Assembly: GCA_035452965.1 (NCBI GenBank)
Contig: DAOTCE010000001.1
Coordinates: 62,001 to 126,000, forward strand
DNA from: Candidatus Paceibacterota bacterium
GTDB lineage: Bacteria; Verrucomicrobiota; Verrucomicrobiia; Limisphaerales; UBA8199
Reading direction: 5' to 3'
Length of the DNA: 64,000 bases
In this document: piece after piece, positions 8,979 through 17,050 of the stretch
How positions within the stretch are numbered: position 1 is the first letter of the stretch
Layout: every line of letters starts with the position of its first letter
The notes under the pieces: generated by a model
Databases searched by the model: none
What the model saw: the letters and a program-made list of their open reading frames with translations, nothing else
Told to the model about the DNA's origin: nothing
Position numbers and translations under genes: made by a program

Positions 8979-10151
8979 CTAGCTTGTGGAGGCACCGGGC
9001 AGGGCGGTGAGGGTCTTGCGCGCGGTCGCGGCATCCACTGAATACGGCGCGCCCCACGCCGCCAGCCAATCGGCCCACTGGCGGGCCAAGGGGTCATCGG
9101 CAGCGAAATAGCGTCCGGCGTAAGCGAGCAGCACGTCTCGCGGGGTATTCTGCTTTGCGGTGAACAGCGCCCCCAGCAGCGCTTTGTTTACGTCGTCGTA
9201 GATGCCTTCGGAGTAGGCCATGACGCCGGTCACAGACTGTGAGCTCAACTTCCGCACTGTGTCCGCCAGCCTCCTGGGGGCCGCCACCGGGCCGGTTTTG
9301 GCATAAATGTCGCGCGGCGCCGAGCGGTCCGGGTAGCCGATGTGAACAAAGGCATGCTTCCGGCAGCCCATGGGCAGCGGCACGTCGGCTACGCCGGTCT
9401 GGTCATACGGGATGTGGAGTGCCATTGAGGCGGCCAACCCGGGGGCGTGCTCGTCCATCCATTGGGCGAAGAGCTTGTGCTCCTCAGCCGTCCACCACCA
9501 GCCGATGAAGTGGAGTTCCACCTTCGGGTGGTGGCTGCGGGCGATCTGGTGGATGTCCAGCGTCAACTGGGCAAAGGTCAGAATCCAGGGTTTGCACTGA
9601 TCGCAGGCGCAGCCGCCGTAGTCGTAGGGCGCGGAGTTGATCGCGGTGAGGTTCACGCCCGCCTTGGCCAGGTCGGCGAAGAGATTGGTGTAGTTATTGA
9701 GGATGGCCTCGCGCGCGCCAGGCTGATGCGGGCAGATGAGCTGGCCCTGGATGCGAGGTCCCCGCCTGGCCAGCCACTCCGGCTTGAGCTGGTCGCGGTA
9801 AACGTGGTTGGGGGTGACGACCAGGTCTGTCGCCAGCCCCAGCGACTGCGCGGTGCGGAAGTGGACGCGTTTGAGGTCCCATAGCGCATGGCCGAGGCTG
9901 TATTGCGGGTCGCCCGCGAACGGATCCACGCAGTCAATCGCGTCGAACCAATCGGCATAGCGGTTGAAGCCCCAGTGTTTGGCTTCGCTGAGGACCTGGC
10001 GCATCTCGTTGACGCCGGCGACCTCATACCAGTTGCCGAAATGCCCGACGGCGTAGAGTTCGCAGAAAGGCGCTTCGGCGGCACGGATGGCGGGCCCGCC
10101 AGGCCCGAGCATGGCTAGAACCAACAGGAAGAGATAATGGGGCCGCATCAT
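8979..10151 (-). CDS. secreted glycosidase-like protein, interrupted by in-frame amber codon
   Basis: 390 residues up to the TAG. Starts MMRPHYLFLLVLAM, a Sec signal peptide, with GGAAAG about 6 nt upstream of the ATG at 10151; the frame's earlier TTG/GTG starts add only non-family sequence. The mature part has GFNRYADWFDAIDCVDPF, GGCACDQCKPW (a Cys-x-Cys-x-x-Cys cluster) and HFIGWWWTAEEHKLF, reminiscent of TIM-barrel glycosidases such as alpha-glucuronidase-like or GH20-like proteins, though I cannot assign a family. Reading continues in frame past the stop into a conserved tail, so the protein is either truncated by a nonsense mutation or the TAG is a sequence error. TAG is used as an ordinary stop nearby (rhomboid gene at 11201, moaD), which argues against recoding. 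Confidence 0.65.
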   Translation of the reverse strand: MMRPHYLFLLVLAMLGPGGPAIRAAEAPFCELYAVGHFGNWYEVAGVNEMRQVLSEAKHWGFNRYADWFDAIDCVDPFAGDPQYSLGHALWDLKRVHFRTAQSLGLATDLVVTPNHVYRDQLKPEWLARRGPRIQGQLICPHQPGAREAILNNYTNLFADLAKAGVNLTAINSAPYDYGGCACDQCKPWILTFAQLTLDIHQIARSHHPKVELHFIGWWWTAEEHKLFAQWMDEHAPGLAASMALHIPYDQTGVADVPLPMGCRKHAFVHIGYPDRSAPRDIYAKTGPVAAPRRLADTVRKLSSQSVTGVMAYSEGIYDDVNKALLGALFTAKQNTPRDVLLAYAGRYFAADDPLARQWADWLAAWGAPYSVDAATARKTLTALPGASTS

Positions 10152-10316
10152 GGGACGCTTTCCGGCAGTGAATTCAAGCGAGCCTGCACGGCCCCAGCGT
10201 GGTGGTATCCGGATTCGCAGGCAAGGCGAATGTCGCGCGCTGAGCCGGCCGGCGCCAACGGACAAAAGCCGGTTTGAAAAACCACTTCGCAGCGATTACG
10301 TTCCACCCGAGACCAT

Positions 10317-11201
10317 ATGCTTGAGGACCGTCACTATATGCGCCATCCGCGATTTCCGTTGTCGTGGTCGGCGACGGTGGTGCTGTTGGTGGTGAACGTG
10401 GTTGCGTTCGTGGTGCAGAACGCCCTCGAGCGCTGGTCCGCCTTCCCGCTTCACAGCTACCTCGCACTGAGCGTGGAAGGGCTGCGGCACGGTTTTGTCT
10501 GGCAGTTGCTGACCTACCAGTTTCTGCACGGGGGATGGCTGCACTTGCTGCTCAACTGCTGGGCGATCTACGTCTTCGGCCGGGCCATCGAAGAGGCGCT
10601 GGGCGGGAAGAAGTTTCTGGCGCTCTATTTTTCCAGCGGCGTCATGGGCGGACTGTTCCAAACGTCGCTGGGGGTGTTGGTGGGGGGGGCGTTTGCGGCG
10701 CCGGTGGTCGGCGCTTCGGCCGGCGCGTTCGGGTTGGTGGCCGCCTTTGCCGTGCTCTATCCGGAGCGGCCCCTGATGCTGCTGTTGTTCTTCATCATCC
10801 CGGTAAGCATGCGGGCCAAGTTCCTGTTGTTGTTCAGCGCGCTGCTGGCGGTGTTCGGCATTGTCTTCCCCACGGACAACATCGCTCACGCCGCCCACCT
10901 GGGCGGCATGCTCGCCGGCATTGCGTTTGTGCGCTATGCCGCCCACTGGGACTGGCGCTGGCCGCGTCTCCGGCGGATCCAGCGCTCGCCGCTGCGCCCG
11001 GTGGTGACGGTCTCGCGGCCGAGCTCGGCTCGCTGGGGGCCGGCACGGGGCGGCGCGGATGCGGAACTGCCCCCGGAGGAGTTTCTGAGCCGGGAAGTGG
11101 ATCCGATCCTGGACAAGATTTCGGCCCACGGCATCCAAAGCCTCACCGAGCGCGAGCGCCGTATCCTGGAAACGGCGCGGGAGAAAATGGCCAGACGCTA
11201 G
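10317..11201 (+). CDS. rhomboid family intramembrane serine protease
   Basis: 294 residues with about six hydrophobic segments. The rhomboid landmarks are present: HGGWLHLLLN (His71, His76 and Asn80 of the oxyanion region), the nucleophile motif GASAG (Ser134) and the catalytic AHLGG (His194). The enzyme cleaves membrane helices of client proteins inside the lipid bilayer. The last 70 residues are soluble and include DPILDKISAHGIQSLTERER, the short C-terminal domain often attached to bacterial rhomboids (DUF6576-like). The gene stands alone, divergent from the interrupted glycosidase gene. Confidence 0.92.
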   Translation: MLEDRHYMRHPRFPLSWSATVVLLVVNVVAFVVQNALERWSAFPLHSYLALSVEGLRHGFVWQLLTYQFLHGGWLHLLLNCWAIYVFGRAIEEALGGKKFLALYFSSGVMGGLFQTSLGVLVGGAFAAPVVGASAGAFGLVAAFAVLYPERPLMLLLFFIIPVSMRAKFLLLFSALLAVFGIVFPTDNIAHAAHLGGMLAGIAFVRYAAHWDWRWPRLRRIQRSPLRPVVTVSRPSSARWGPARGGADAELPPEEFLSREVDPILDKISAHGIQSLTERERRILETAREKMARR

Positions 11202-11239
11202 GGCGGATGCCCCATGCTCCGCCCGAAATGCGGCAGACC

Positions 11240-11305
11240 GGCGCGCGGGCATCCTGCCCGCTTGGAGAACTCAAACCGTGTAAGCGGGCGGGATGCCCCC
11301 GCGCC
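11240..11305. repeat. inverted-repeat element, copy 1 (GCGCGGGCATCCTGCCCGCTT type)
   Basis: Arms 11240-11263 and 11282-11305 are near-complementary and separated by 18 bases. A second copy lies at 15935-15995. Both occur in intergenic DNA (here between the rhomboid gene and purB), consistent with a dispersed REP-like hairpin. Confidence 0.75.
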
Positions 11306-11415
11306 GACTTCGCAGGTGTGAGATGTTCCGGCTGTCACGCCCAGCGCCGCGTGAGGTCACCCCGTTTCACGCTTTTAACGTTTTAACCCTTACGCCCATT
11401 GCATAGAGTGGGCGC

Positions 11416-12729
11416 ATGATTCAACGTTACTCGCGGCCCGCGATGCGGGAAATCTGGAGCGAACAACGCAAGCTGGAGGTCTGGCTCCAAGTCGAACTGC
11501 TCGCCAGTGAAGCGTTGTCTGTCGAGGGACTGGTGCCCAGGGAAGACTTTGCCCGGATAAAGCGGCGCGCGGCCTTCAGCGTGGAGCGGTGCCGGGAACT
11601 GGAGCGGACGCTCAACCACGACGTGATCGCGTTCACGACGAACGTGGCGGAGAACATCGGCGCACCGGCCAGCCGCTGGCTGCATTTTGGGCTGACGAGC
11701 AGCGACATTGTGGACACGGCGTTTGCGGTGCAGATGACGCAGGCGGCGGACATCCTGATCGCCGACGTGAAGGGGCTGCGAAAGGCCGTGGCGGCCAAGG
11801 CGCGGAAGCACCGGTTCACGCCGATGATTGGCCGGAGCCACGGCATTCACGCCGAGCCGACGACCTTTGGGTTGAAGCTGGCGCTCATGTATGACGAGTT
11901 TGGCCGGGCCTTGCGGCGGCTGGAGGCGGCGCGGGAGACGGTGGCGGTTGGCAAGCTCTCCGGGGCGGTGGGCACGAGCGCGCATCTGTCGCCGCGAATC
12001 GAGGCCTTTGTGTGCCGGAAGCTGGGGCTGCGGCCGGCGCCGATTGCGACGCAGGTGGTGCAGCGGGATCTGCACGCGGAGTTCATCGGCGCGCTGGCGC
12101 TGGCGGGGGCGAGCGTGGAGCGTTGGGCGACGGAGTTCCGGCATCTGCAGCGCACCGAGGTGCTGGAGGTGGAGGAGTTTTTCGCGAAGGGCCAAAAGGG
12201 TTCGAGCGCCATGCCGCACAAGCGCAACCCGATCACCAGCGAGCGGCTGAGCGGCCTGGCGCGGGTGTTGCGGGGCAACGCCGTGGCCGCGCTGGAGAAT
12301 GTCGCGCTGTGGCACGAGCGCGACATCAGCCACAGTTCGGTGGAGCGGATCATCTTCCCGGATTCCTGCACGCTGCTGGATTACATGCTGACGCTGCTGA
12401 CGAAGCTGGTGGAGGGGCTGATTGTTTATCCGGGGAACATGCGGCGGAACCTGGAGTTGTCGCTGGGCCTGTGGAATTCGCAGACGGTGCTCCTGGCGCT
12501 GATCCGGAAGGGGCTGACGCGGGAGCAGGCGTACGAGCTGGTGCAGCGGAACGCGATGCGGACCTGGCAGGCCAAGCACGCGGGCCGCGCGGACGCGGAT
12601 TTCCTCGCGCAGCTCAAGGCCGACGCCGAGGTCGCGCGGCACTTCAGCCGGGGCGAGTTGGAGGCGCTGTGCTCGCTGGAGTTTCACTTCCGGGAAGTGA
12701 AGCGCCGTTTCCGGAAGCTGGGGCTTTGA
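11416..12729 (+). CDS. purB: adenylosuccinate lyase
   Basis: 437 residues, the normal length. It carries the fumarase/aspartase superfamily signature GSSAMPHKRNP at about residues 262-272, the substrate-site block TSSDIVDTA at 95-103 and RSHGIHAEPTTFG at 140-152. PurB releases fumarate from SAICAR and from adenylosuccinate in purine synthesis and acts in the cytosol. The ATG at 11416 directly precedes the conserved start MIQRYSRPAMREIW. A secreted hypothetical gene begins one base after its stop. Confidence 0.97.
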   Translation: MIQRYSRPAMREIWSEQRKLEVWLQVELLASEALSVEGLVPREDFARIKRRAAFSVERCRELERTLNHDVIAFTTNVAENIGAPASRWLHFGLTSSDIVDTAFAVQMTQAADILIADVKGLRKAVAAKARKHRFTPMIGRSHGIHAEPTTFGLKLALMYDEFGRALRRLEAARETVAVGKLSGAVGTSAHLSPRIEAFVCRKLGLRPAPIATQVVQRDLHAEFIGALALAGASVERWATEFRHLQRTEVLEVEEFFAKGQKGSSAMPHKRNPITSERLSGLARVLRGNAVAALENVALWHERDISHSSVERIIFPDSCTLLDYMLTLLTKLVEGLIVYPGNMRRNLELSLGLWNSQTVLLALIRKGLTREQAYELVQRNAMRTWQAKHAGRADADFLAQLKADAEVARHFSRGELEALCSLEFHFREVKRRFRKLGL

Positions 12730-12730
12730 G

Positions 12731-13438
12731 ATGAGCGGCTGGAACGTGATGCGGCGCGGTCTTGGCCTAGTGATCTGCCTCGCCCCACTGACGCCGGGCG
12801 TGGCGGAGACGTGGCCGAGCGCGTTGAGCCGGATGCCGCTCGGAACGAACGTCGCGCAGTTGAACCGCACCAACTGCGTTGGCCTCATGCTGCGCGCCCT
12901 CCAGTCGAACGATGTCGTGAAGGCCCTGATCTTCATGCCCGGGGCGACCGACGAGTTCTACTTCTTCCGCCGCGCCCGGGCGGATTTGCCCGGGGGGCCG
13001 GCCTCGCTGCTCACGGCGGTCGGCGCGCTGACCAACCAAACGCTCATCCAGGCGACGTTTCGCGCGCCGCTGCTGCTGCTGCACACCACGGAGGACCTGC
13101 TGGAACCCGCGATCACCATCAAACATGCGCGCACGGCGCGGCAGCTCCAGCAGGGCCGGTTTGTCCCGCATGGCGTCTATGACGACCGCGACTGGAATCA
13201 CTTGCAGCCCATCCTGAAGTCATCGCTGGGCACGGACATGCGGCCCGTGCTGCATTCCTACGATTCGTGGCATTTCTACCGGCACAGCTTCGCGGCGTGG
13301 AATTTGACCGGCTGGGAGGCGCTGGAAGCCACGGCCCTGGCCGGTCAAACCAGTTTCACCGTCCGCCGCAAACGGGTGGTGTTCGAGTTGGACAAGCGCC
13401 CGCGCCTCGCGCCCAAGGTGGACTCGTTCCCGCGTTAA
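12731..13438 (+). CDS. hypothetical secreted protein downstream of purB
   Basis: 235 residues starting with a probable signal sequence (MRRGLGLVICLAPLTPGVAE after a short leader). The remainder has no domain I recognise. It contains MPGATDEFYFFRRARADLP and a His/Trp-rich segment YDSWHFYRHSFAAWN, and looks like a compact exported alpha/beta protein. The start is one base after the purB stop, so the two are probably co-transcribed, but no functional link to purine synthesis is evident. Confidence 0.6.
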   Translation: MSGWNVMRRGLGLVICLAPLTPGVAETWPSALSRMPLGTNVAQLNRTNCVGLMLRALQSNDVVKALIFMPGATDEFYFFRRARADLPGGPASLLTAVGALTNQTLIQATFRAPLLLLHTTEDLLEPAITIKHARTARQLQQGRFVPHGVYDDRDWNHLQPILKSSLGTDMRPVLHSYDSWHFYRHSFAAWNLTGWEALEATALAGQTSFTVRRKRVVFELDKRPRLAPKVDSFPR

Positions 13439-13795
13439 GCTCGCGGGTGGAGTTGGAGAGCGGCGGGGATTCCGCTAAAGTAGGAGCGGCGTCGAACGCC
13501 CTCCTCCAGTCGGTGCTATAAACATGGCGCTCCTCCGGAGCTTTCCCTCCGCCGCCACTATTCCACCGAGAACAGCGAAGAACCGAGCGGGGCAATCCGG
13601 CCTGCGCCAGCGGGCAACGCAGCCAAGGCGGCGGAAGAGGGGGGCCACGACGAAGGGCGTTTTGGGCAGGTTCCTCGACACCCCAGTCCGGTCGGCCGGG
13701 ACCGGACCTTCTGGATGCTCCCGCACCGACTCCCGGAGGTTGCCCAAGCTTGTGGAAACCGCCGGCCGCATCCGGGCGTCTTGCTTCAGAGGAAC
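13439..13795. repeat. repeat-bearing intergenic region upstream of the sulfatase
   Basis: No gene is supported. Positions 13449-13481 align over 33 bases with 15643-15675 (three mismatches; core GCGGCGGGGAWTCCGCTAAA). The minus-strand open frame at 13475-13771 encodes low-complexity Arg/Pro-rich sequence that looks like translated repeat rather than a protein. Confidence 0.5.
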
Positions 13796-15244
13796 ATGAA
13801 ACCTGTATTCTGGAAAACCTCGGTCGTTGGCGCCCTGGCGCTCTTAACGGCAAACACCTGTCCCAACACTACTTGCGCTGCAGACGCGCCGAAGCTCCCC
13901 GCCAAACCCAATGTGCTGTTCATCGCCGTTGACGACCTGAACCACTGGGTGGGCTATCTGGGCCGCAACCCGCAGACGAAGACCCCGAACATAGACAAAC
14001 TCGCCGCGCGGGGAGTCTGGTTCACGCGCAGCTATTGCGCCGCGCCGGTCTGCAATCCCTCCCGCGCCGCGCTGATGTCCGGCCTGCGGCCGTACACCAG
14101 CGGCGTCTATGAGAACAACAACGACTGGCGCACCGTGGTCCCGAAGGACCTCCCGCTCACTTCGACCTTCCGCAAGGCCGGCTACTTTGTCTGTGGCGCC
14201 GGCAAGATTTATCATGAGTCCTACGCCCGCCCCGCCGAGTGGGACGATTATCTCCCGAGCGCAGGCCGCGATCCGGAACCTCAGGGAACGAACACGGGCG
14301 TGGGTGGGATCAAGTTCGCCCCGCTGGACTGCGGGGACGAGGATTTGCGCGAGTGGAAGATCGTCGGGTACGGCATTGAGCAGCTCCGGCAGAAGCGCGA
14401 GCAACCGTTGTTCCTCGCGGTCGGACTGCACAAGCCGCATATGCCGTGGAACGTGCCGCGCAAGTACTACGACATGCATCCGCTCAAGGACATCCAGTTG
14501 CCGCCGCACCGCGAGGACGACCTCCAGGACCTGCCCCCCGCCGGGGTGCGCATGGCCCGGCCCGAGGGCGACCACGCCCGCATGCTGGCGTCCGGGCGCT
14601 GGAAGGAAGCGGTGCAGGGCTACCTGGCCGCCATATCATATTGCGACGCGATGGTAGGCCGGCTCCTGGACGCGTTCGACAAGTCGCCCTACCGGGACAA
14701 CACGCTCATCTGCTTCTGGGGCGACCACGGCTGGCACCTGGGCGAGAAACAACACTGGCGCAAGTTCGCGCTGTGGGAGGAAGCCACCCGCGCACCGTTG
14801 ATCTGGGTCGTGCCCGGCCTGACCCGGGCCAACGGGCGCTGCGATCGCACTGTGGATTTTATGAGCATCTACCCGACGCTGACCGACCTGTGCGGCATCC
14901 CGACGCCCGCCCACGTCGGGGGGCGGAGCCTCCGTCCCTTGCTGGCCGATCCACAGGCGCCCTGGGACCAGCCCGCCATCACCACGCACAAGTATATGAA
15001 CCACGCGGTGCGCACCGAGGGCTACCGTTACATCCGCTACGCCAACGGCGGCGAGGAGTTCTACGACGAACGCAAGGACCCCTACGAGTGGACCAACCTG
15101 GCCGGCGAACCGGAGGCCAGCGACAGGCTGGCCGAGTTGGGCAAGGCGATGCCCAGGCAGAACCAGCCCGACATCGGCGGCGCGCGGAACGCGGGGGCCG
15201 AGAAAGGGGCGCCCGTCAAACTGCGGAAGAAGGCGCGCAAGTAA
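13796..15244 (+). CDS. secreted sulfatase (formylglycine-dependent, iduronate-sulfatase-like)
   Basis: 482 residues with an N-terminal signal peptide and AGAGGA a few bases upstream of the ATG at 13796. It has the sulfatase metal block VLFIAVDDLN (about 40-49), the maturation motif Cys-x-Pro-x-Arg as CNPSR with Cys86 as the formylglycine precursor, the LHKPHMPW block, and FWGDHGWHLGEK (metal ligands) further on. This layout matches iduronate-2-sulfatase-like (S1_7-type) enzymes that remove sulfate from polysaccharides outside the cell. A maturing enzyme is not encoded nearby. The C-terminal Lys/Arg tail is family-typical. Substrate cannot be told. Confidence 0.92.
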   Translation: MKPVFWKTSVVGALALLTANTCPNTTCAADAPKLPAKPNVLFIAVDDLNHWVGYLGRNPQTKTPNIDKLAARGVWFTRSYCAAPVCNPSRAALMSGLRPYTSGVYENNNDWRTVVPKDLPLTSTFRKAGYFVCGAGKIYHESYARPAEWDDYLPSAGRDPEPQGTNTGVGGIKFAPLDCGDEDLREWKIVGYGIEQLRQKREQPLFLAVGLHKPHMPWNVPRKYYDMHPLKDIQLPPHREDDLQDLPPAGVRMARPEGDHARMLASGRWKEAVQGYLAAISYCDAMVGRLLDAFDKSPYRDNTLICFWGDHGWHLGEKQHWRKFALWEEATRAPLIWVVPGLTRANGRCDRTVDFMSIYPTLTDLCGIPTPAHVGGRSLRPLLADPQAPWDQPAITTHKYMNHAVRTEGYRYIRYANGGEEFYDERKDPYEWTNLAGEPEASDRLAELGKAMPRQNQPDIGGARNAGAEKGAPVKLRKKARK

Positions 15245-15301
15245 GAGCATCACTCATCTGAGTGATTCCCCCGGCGGGCCGGGTTATGGCAGATTCCCGT
15301 C

Positions 15302-15333
15302 CCGTTGCCGCGGAGAAGCTCCGCTGGCAACGG
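15302..15333. other. strong stem-loop downstream of the sulfatase gene
   Basis: CCGTTGCC-GCGGAG pairs with CTCCGC-GGCAACGG around an AAG loop, with a single bulged T at 15325: a 14-bp stem starting 57 bases after the sulfatase stop and ending 14 bases before the remnant's ATG. There is no T-run, so it is not a classical intrinsic terminator; it could stabilise mRNA ends. Confidence 0.6.
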
Positions 15334-15347
15334 CGTAGCAGACGGGT

Positions 15348-15562
15348 ATGCACAACCATCAGATTCTCCGACTCGCCGCGGCGCTGCTGGCGGCCGTACC
15401 CGCGACCCCGCCCGCAAGGATCCGCTCGCTCGCCTGCAGGCCGAATTCGAACGACAGGTGAAGCTCACCCAATACCGCGTCCCCGACTACGTTGACAAGC
15501 CGGTCGAAGGGGCCAGCCCCGGCCAGAAGAAAGGCGGCAAGAAGAAGAGGAAACAGGCCTGA
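15348..15562 (+). pseudogene. frameshifted deletion remnant, probably of a sulfatase
   Basis: An ATG at 15348 opens a signal-peptide-like reading (MHNHQILRLAAALLAAVPA) in one frame. From about 15416 a different frame reads KDPLARLQAEFERQVKLTQY, then RVPDYVDKP and a Lys-rich end, stopping at 15562. The second part resembles the C-terminal end of secreted sulfatases (a leucine-rich amphipathic helix then a basic tail). Signal peptide and C-terminus are thus adjacent with no enzyme body and with a frame change between them. I read this as the two ends of a collapsed gene next to the intact sulfatase. Confidence 0.5.
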
Positions 15563-15821
15563 GCCACGGTCACCCAAGCTCTCCGGGGCTCTGGCACGAG
15601 CGCTCAATTGTATTAGCATCGTTCATGGTTTTGGAGGGGGGGGGAGCTGGAGGGCGGCGGGGAATCCGCTAAAGTCCGCATTTACGCCCCAAATTGCGCT
15701 TGGCGCATAACACACTCCGGTTGCGCGACTTACATCAGATTTCGGGCAAAATGACGCCTGGCGCAACCGTTTTGCTGTAAGTGACTGTAACACAGCAGTT
15801 TGCGCGAACTGCCCTCCAAGG

Positions 15822-15880
15822 TGTCAAGGTTGTATCCACGGTGTGGACAGGGTGAGGATACGGTGAGGATACGGTGAAAC
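15822..15880. repeat. 11-bp tandem repeat block, copy 1
   Basis: The head TGTCAAGGTTGTATCCAC (15822-15839) is followed by 11-bp units GGTGTGGACAG, GGTGAGGATAC and GGTGAGGATAC and a partial unit. The same head and unit type recur at 59579-59640. Confidence 0.8.
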
Positions 15881-15934
15881 TCCGGCGGGATCGGGGTAGT
15901 TTTGGCAGCGCGTATGCAGGAAGCTGCCGGAGGA

Positions 15935-15995
15935 GCGCGGGCATTTTGTCCGCTTTGCGGATTGCGGGCCAGACAAGCGGGCACGATGCCCGCGC
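15935..15995. repeat. inverted-repeat element, copy 2
   Basis: Arms 15935-15955 (GCGCGGGCATTTTGTCCGCTT) without its last base and 15975-15995 are near-complementary with a 19-base spacer. It is the same family as the element at 11240-11305. Confidence 0.75.
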
Positions 15996-16090
15996 GCCTG
16001 CATGCATGCGCGCTGCCGCGGAGGGGCGCAGGCGGCAGCGGACGGTTGAAACGCCGGGCGGGTACTGAGAGACTGGGGGAGCAGATTGTC

Positions 16091-17050
16091 ATGCACATAC
16101 CGGATGGGTTCATTGATGGGAAGACCGCCGTTGCCACGATCGCACTGTCGGCGGCGGGGGTGGGAATCGCGCTGCGCCAGGTGCGGCGGCGGCTTCCGGC
16201 GCGGCGGGTGCCGTTGCTGGGGCTGGCGGCGGCGTTCCTGTTTGCGGCGCAGATGGTGAATTTTCCGGTGGCGGCAGGGACCTCCGGGCACCTGGTGGGC
16301 GGGGTGCTGGCGGCGGCGTTGCTCGGTCCGGGCGCCGCGATCACCGTGCTGACGACCGTGCTGATTGTGCAGTGTTTCCTGTTCGCCGATGGGGGCGTGC
16401 TGGCGCTGGGGGCAAACATCTTCAACATGGCCATTGTCGGCGTGGCGGGCGGCTACGGGATTTATTGGCTGGTGTGCCGCTGGCTGGCGGGCACGCGCGG
16501 ACAGGTGGCCGCGGTGGCGTTCGCGGGTTGGTGTTCGACGGTGCTGGCGTCGGTCAGTTGCGCGGGGCAGTTGGCGTGGTCGGGCACGGTCCCCTGGGCG
16601 GCGGCGTTTACCGCGATGACCAGCGTGCACATGGTGATAGGGATCGGCGAGGGCCTGATCAGCGCGCTGGTGCTGCTGGCGATCCAGCGCGTGCGGCCGG
16701 ACTTGACCGATGATCGCAGCGGGGCCGAACCGCAGCGGTCGTGGGGCGAGCTGGGGTTCTACGGCTTGCTGGCGACGCTGGGGGTGGCGGTGTTCGTGGC
16801 GCCGTTCGCATGTCCCTGGCCGGATGGGTTGGAGGCGGCCGCCGCGAAGCTGGGTATCGAGCACAAGGCGGTTGCCCCGCTGGTGTCGGCACCGGCGGCG
16901 GATTACCAGTTGCCGGGAGTGCAATGGGCGGCGGGCGCGACGGCGCTGGCCGGCGTGGTTGGGGCAGCGGTGGTATTCGTGCTGGCCCTGCTGCTGGCCC
17001 GGTCGCTGGTGCGGGACCAGGAAGGAAGGGCGCCTGTCGCCAAGCCATGA
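16091..17050 (+). CDS. cbiM: energy-coupling factor transporter substrate-binding component CbiM with fused PDGLE domain
   Basis: 319 residues, all membrane. It begins MHIPDGFI, the conserved N-terminus whose Met1 and His2 help ligate Co2+/Ni2+ in CbiM/NikM; a further conserved His lies in AGTSGHLVGG. About seven hydrophobic segments follow. The C-terminal third contains CPWPDGLEAAA, the PDGLE motif of CbiN/NikN-like domains, so this is an M-N fusion. It captures cobalt or nickel for the ECF transporter. The ATG at 16091 has GGGGGAG upstream. Its stop overlaps the next start by ATGA. Co2+ versus Ni2+ cannot be decided from sequence, and no cobalamin genes are visible. Confidence 0.9.
   Translation: MHIPDGFIDGKTAVATIALSAAGVGIALRQVRRRLPARRVPLLGLAAAFLFAAQMVNFPVAAGTSGHLVGGVLAAALLGPGAAITVLTTVLIVQCFLFADGGVLALGANIFNMAIVGVAGGYGIYWLVCRWLAGTRGQVAAVAFAGWCSTVLASVSCAGQLAWSGTVPWAAAFTAMTSVHMVIGIGEGLISALVLLAIQRVRPDLTDDRSGAEPQRSWGELGFYGLLATLGVAVFVAPFACPWPDGLEAAAAKLGIEHKAVAPLVSAPAADYQLPGVQWAAGATALAGVVGAAVVFVLALLLARSLVRDQEGRAPVAKP

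Larger units (their letters stand above)
15563..16090. repeat. repeat-rich intergenic region upstream of cbiM
   Basis: No gene is supported. It contains, in order, the 33-bp repeat copy at 15643-15675, an 11-bp tandem repeat block at 15840-15880 and the inverted repeat at 15935-15995. GGGGGAG precedes the cbiM start. I searched by eye for a B12-box-like conserved segment and saw none. Confidence 0.6.

Noticed and set aside
8979..8981. TAG read as a recoded sense codon (pyrrolysine-like)
   Set aside because: TAG ends normal genes nearby, and there is no sign of a recoding element or a pyl system in the window.
11383..12936. 517-codon minus-strand frame across purB
   Set aside because: It is antisense to an unmistakable purB; its product is Arg/Gln/His-rich and unpatterned, as expected from the complement of high-GC codons.
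13475..13771. 98-codon minus-strand frame upstream of the sulfatase
   Set aside because: Lies in repeat-bearing intergenic DNA; the product is Arg/Pro-rich and reads like translated repeat.
15822..15880. short regular repeats considered as a CRISPR array
   Set aside because: Units are 11 bp and contiguous with no spacers, and no cas gene is present.
15997..16090. possible metal or B12 riboswitch ahead of cbiM
   Set aside because: I looked for a B12-box-like core and paired arms and found none; the stretch is short and mostly the end of an inverted repeat.
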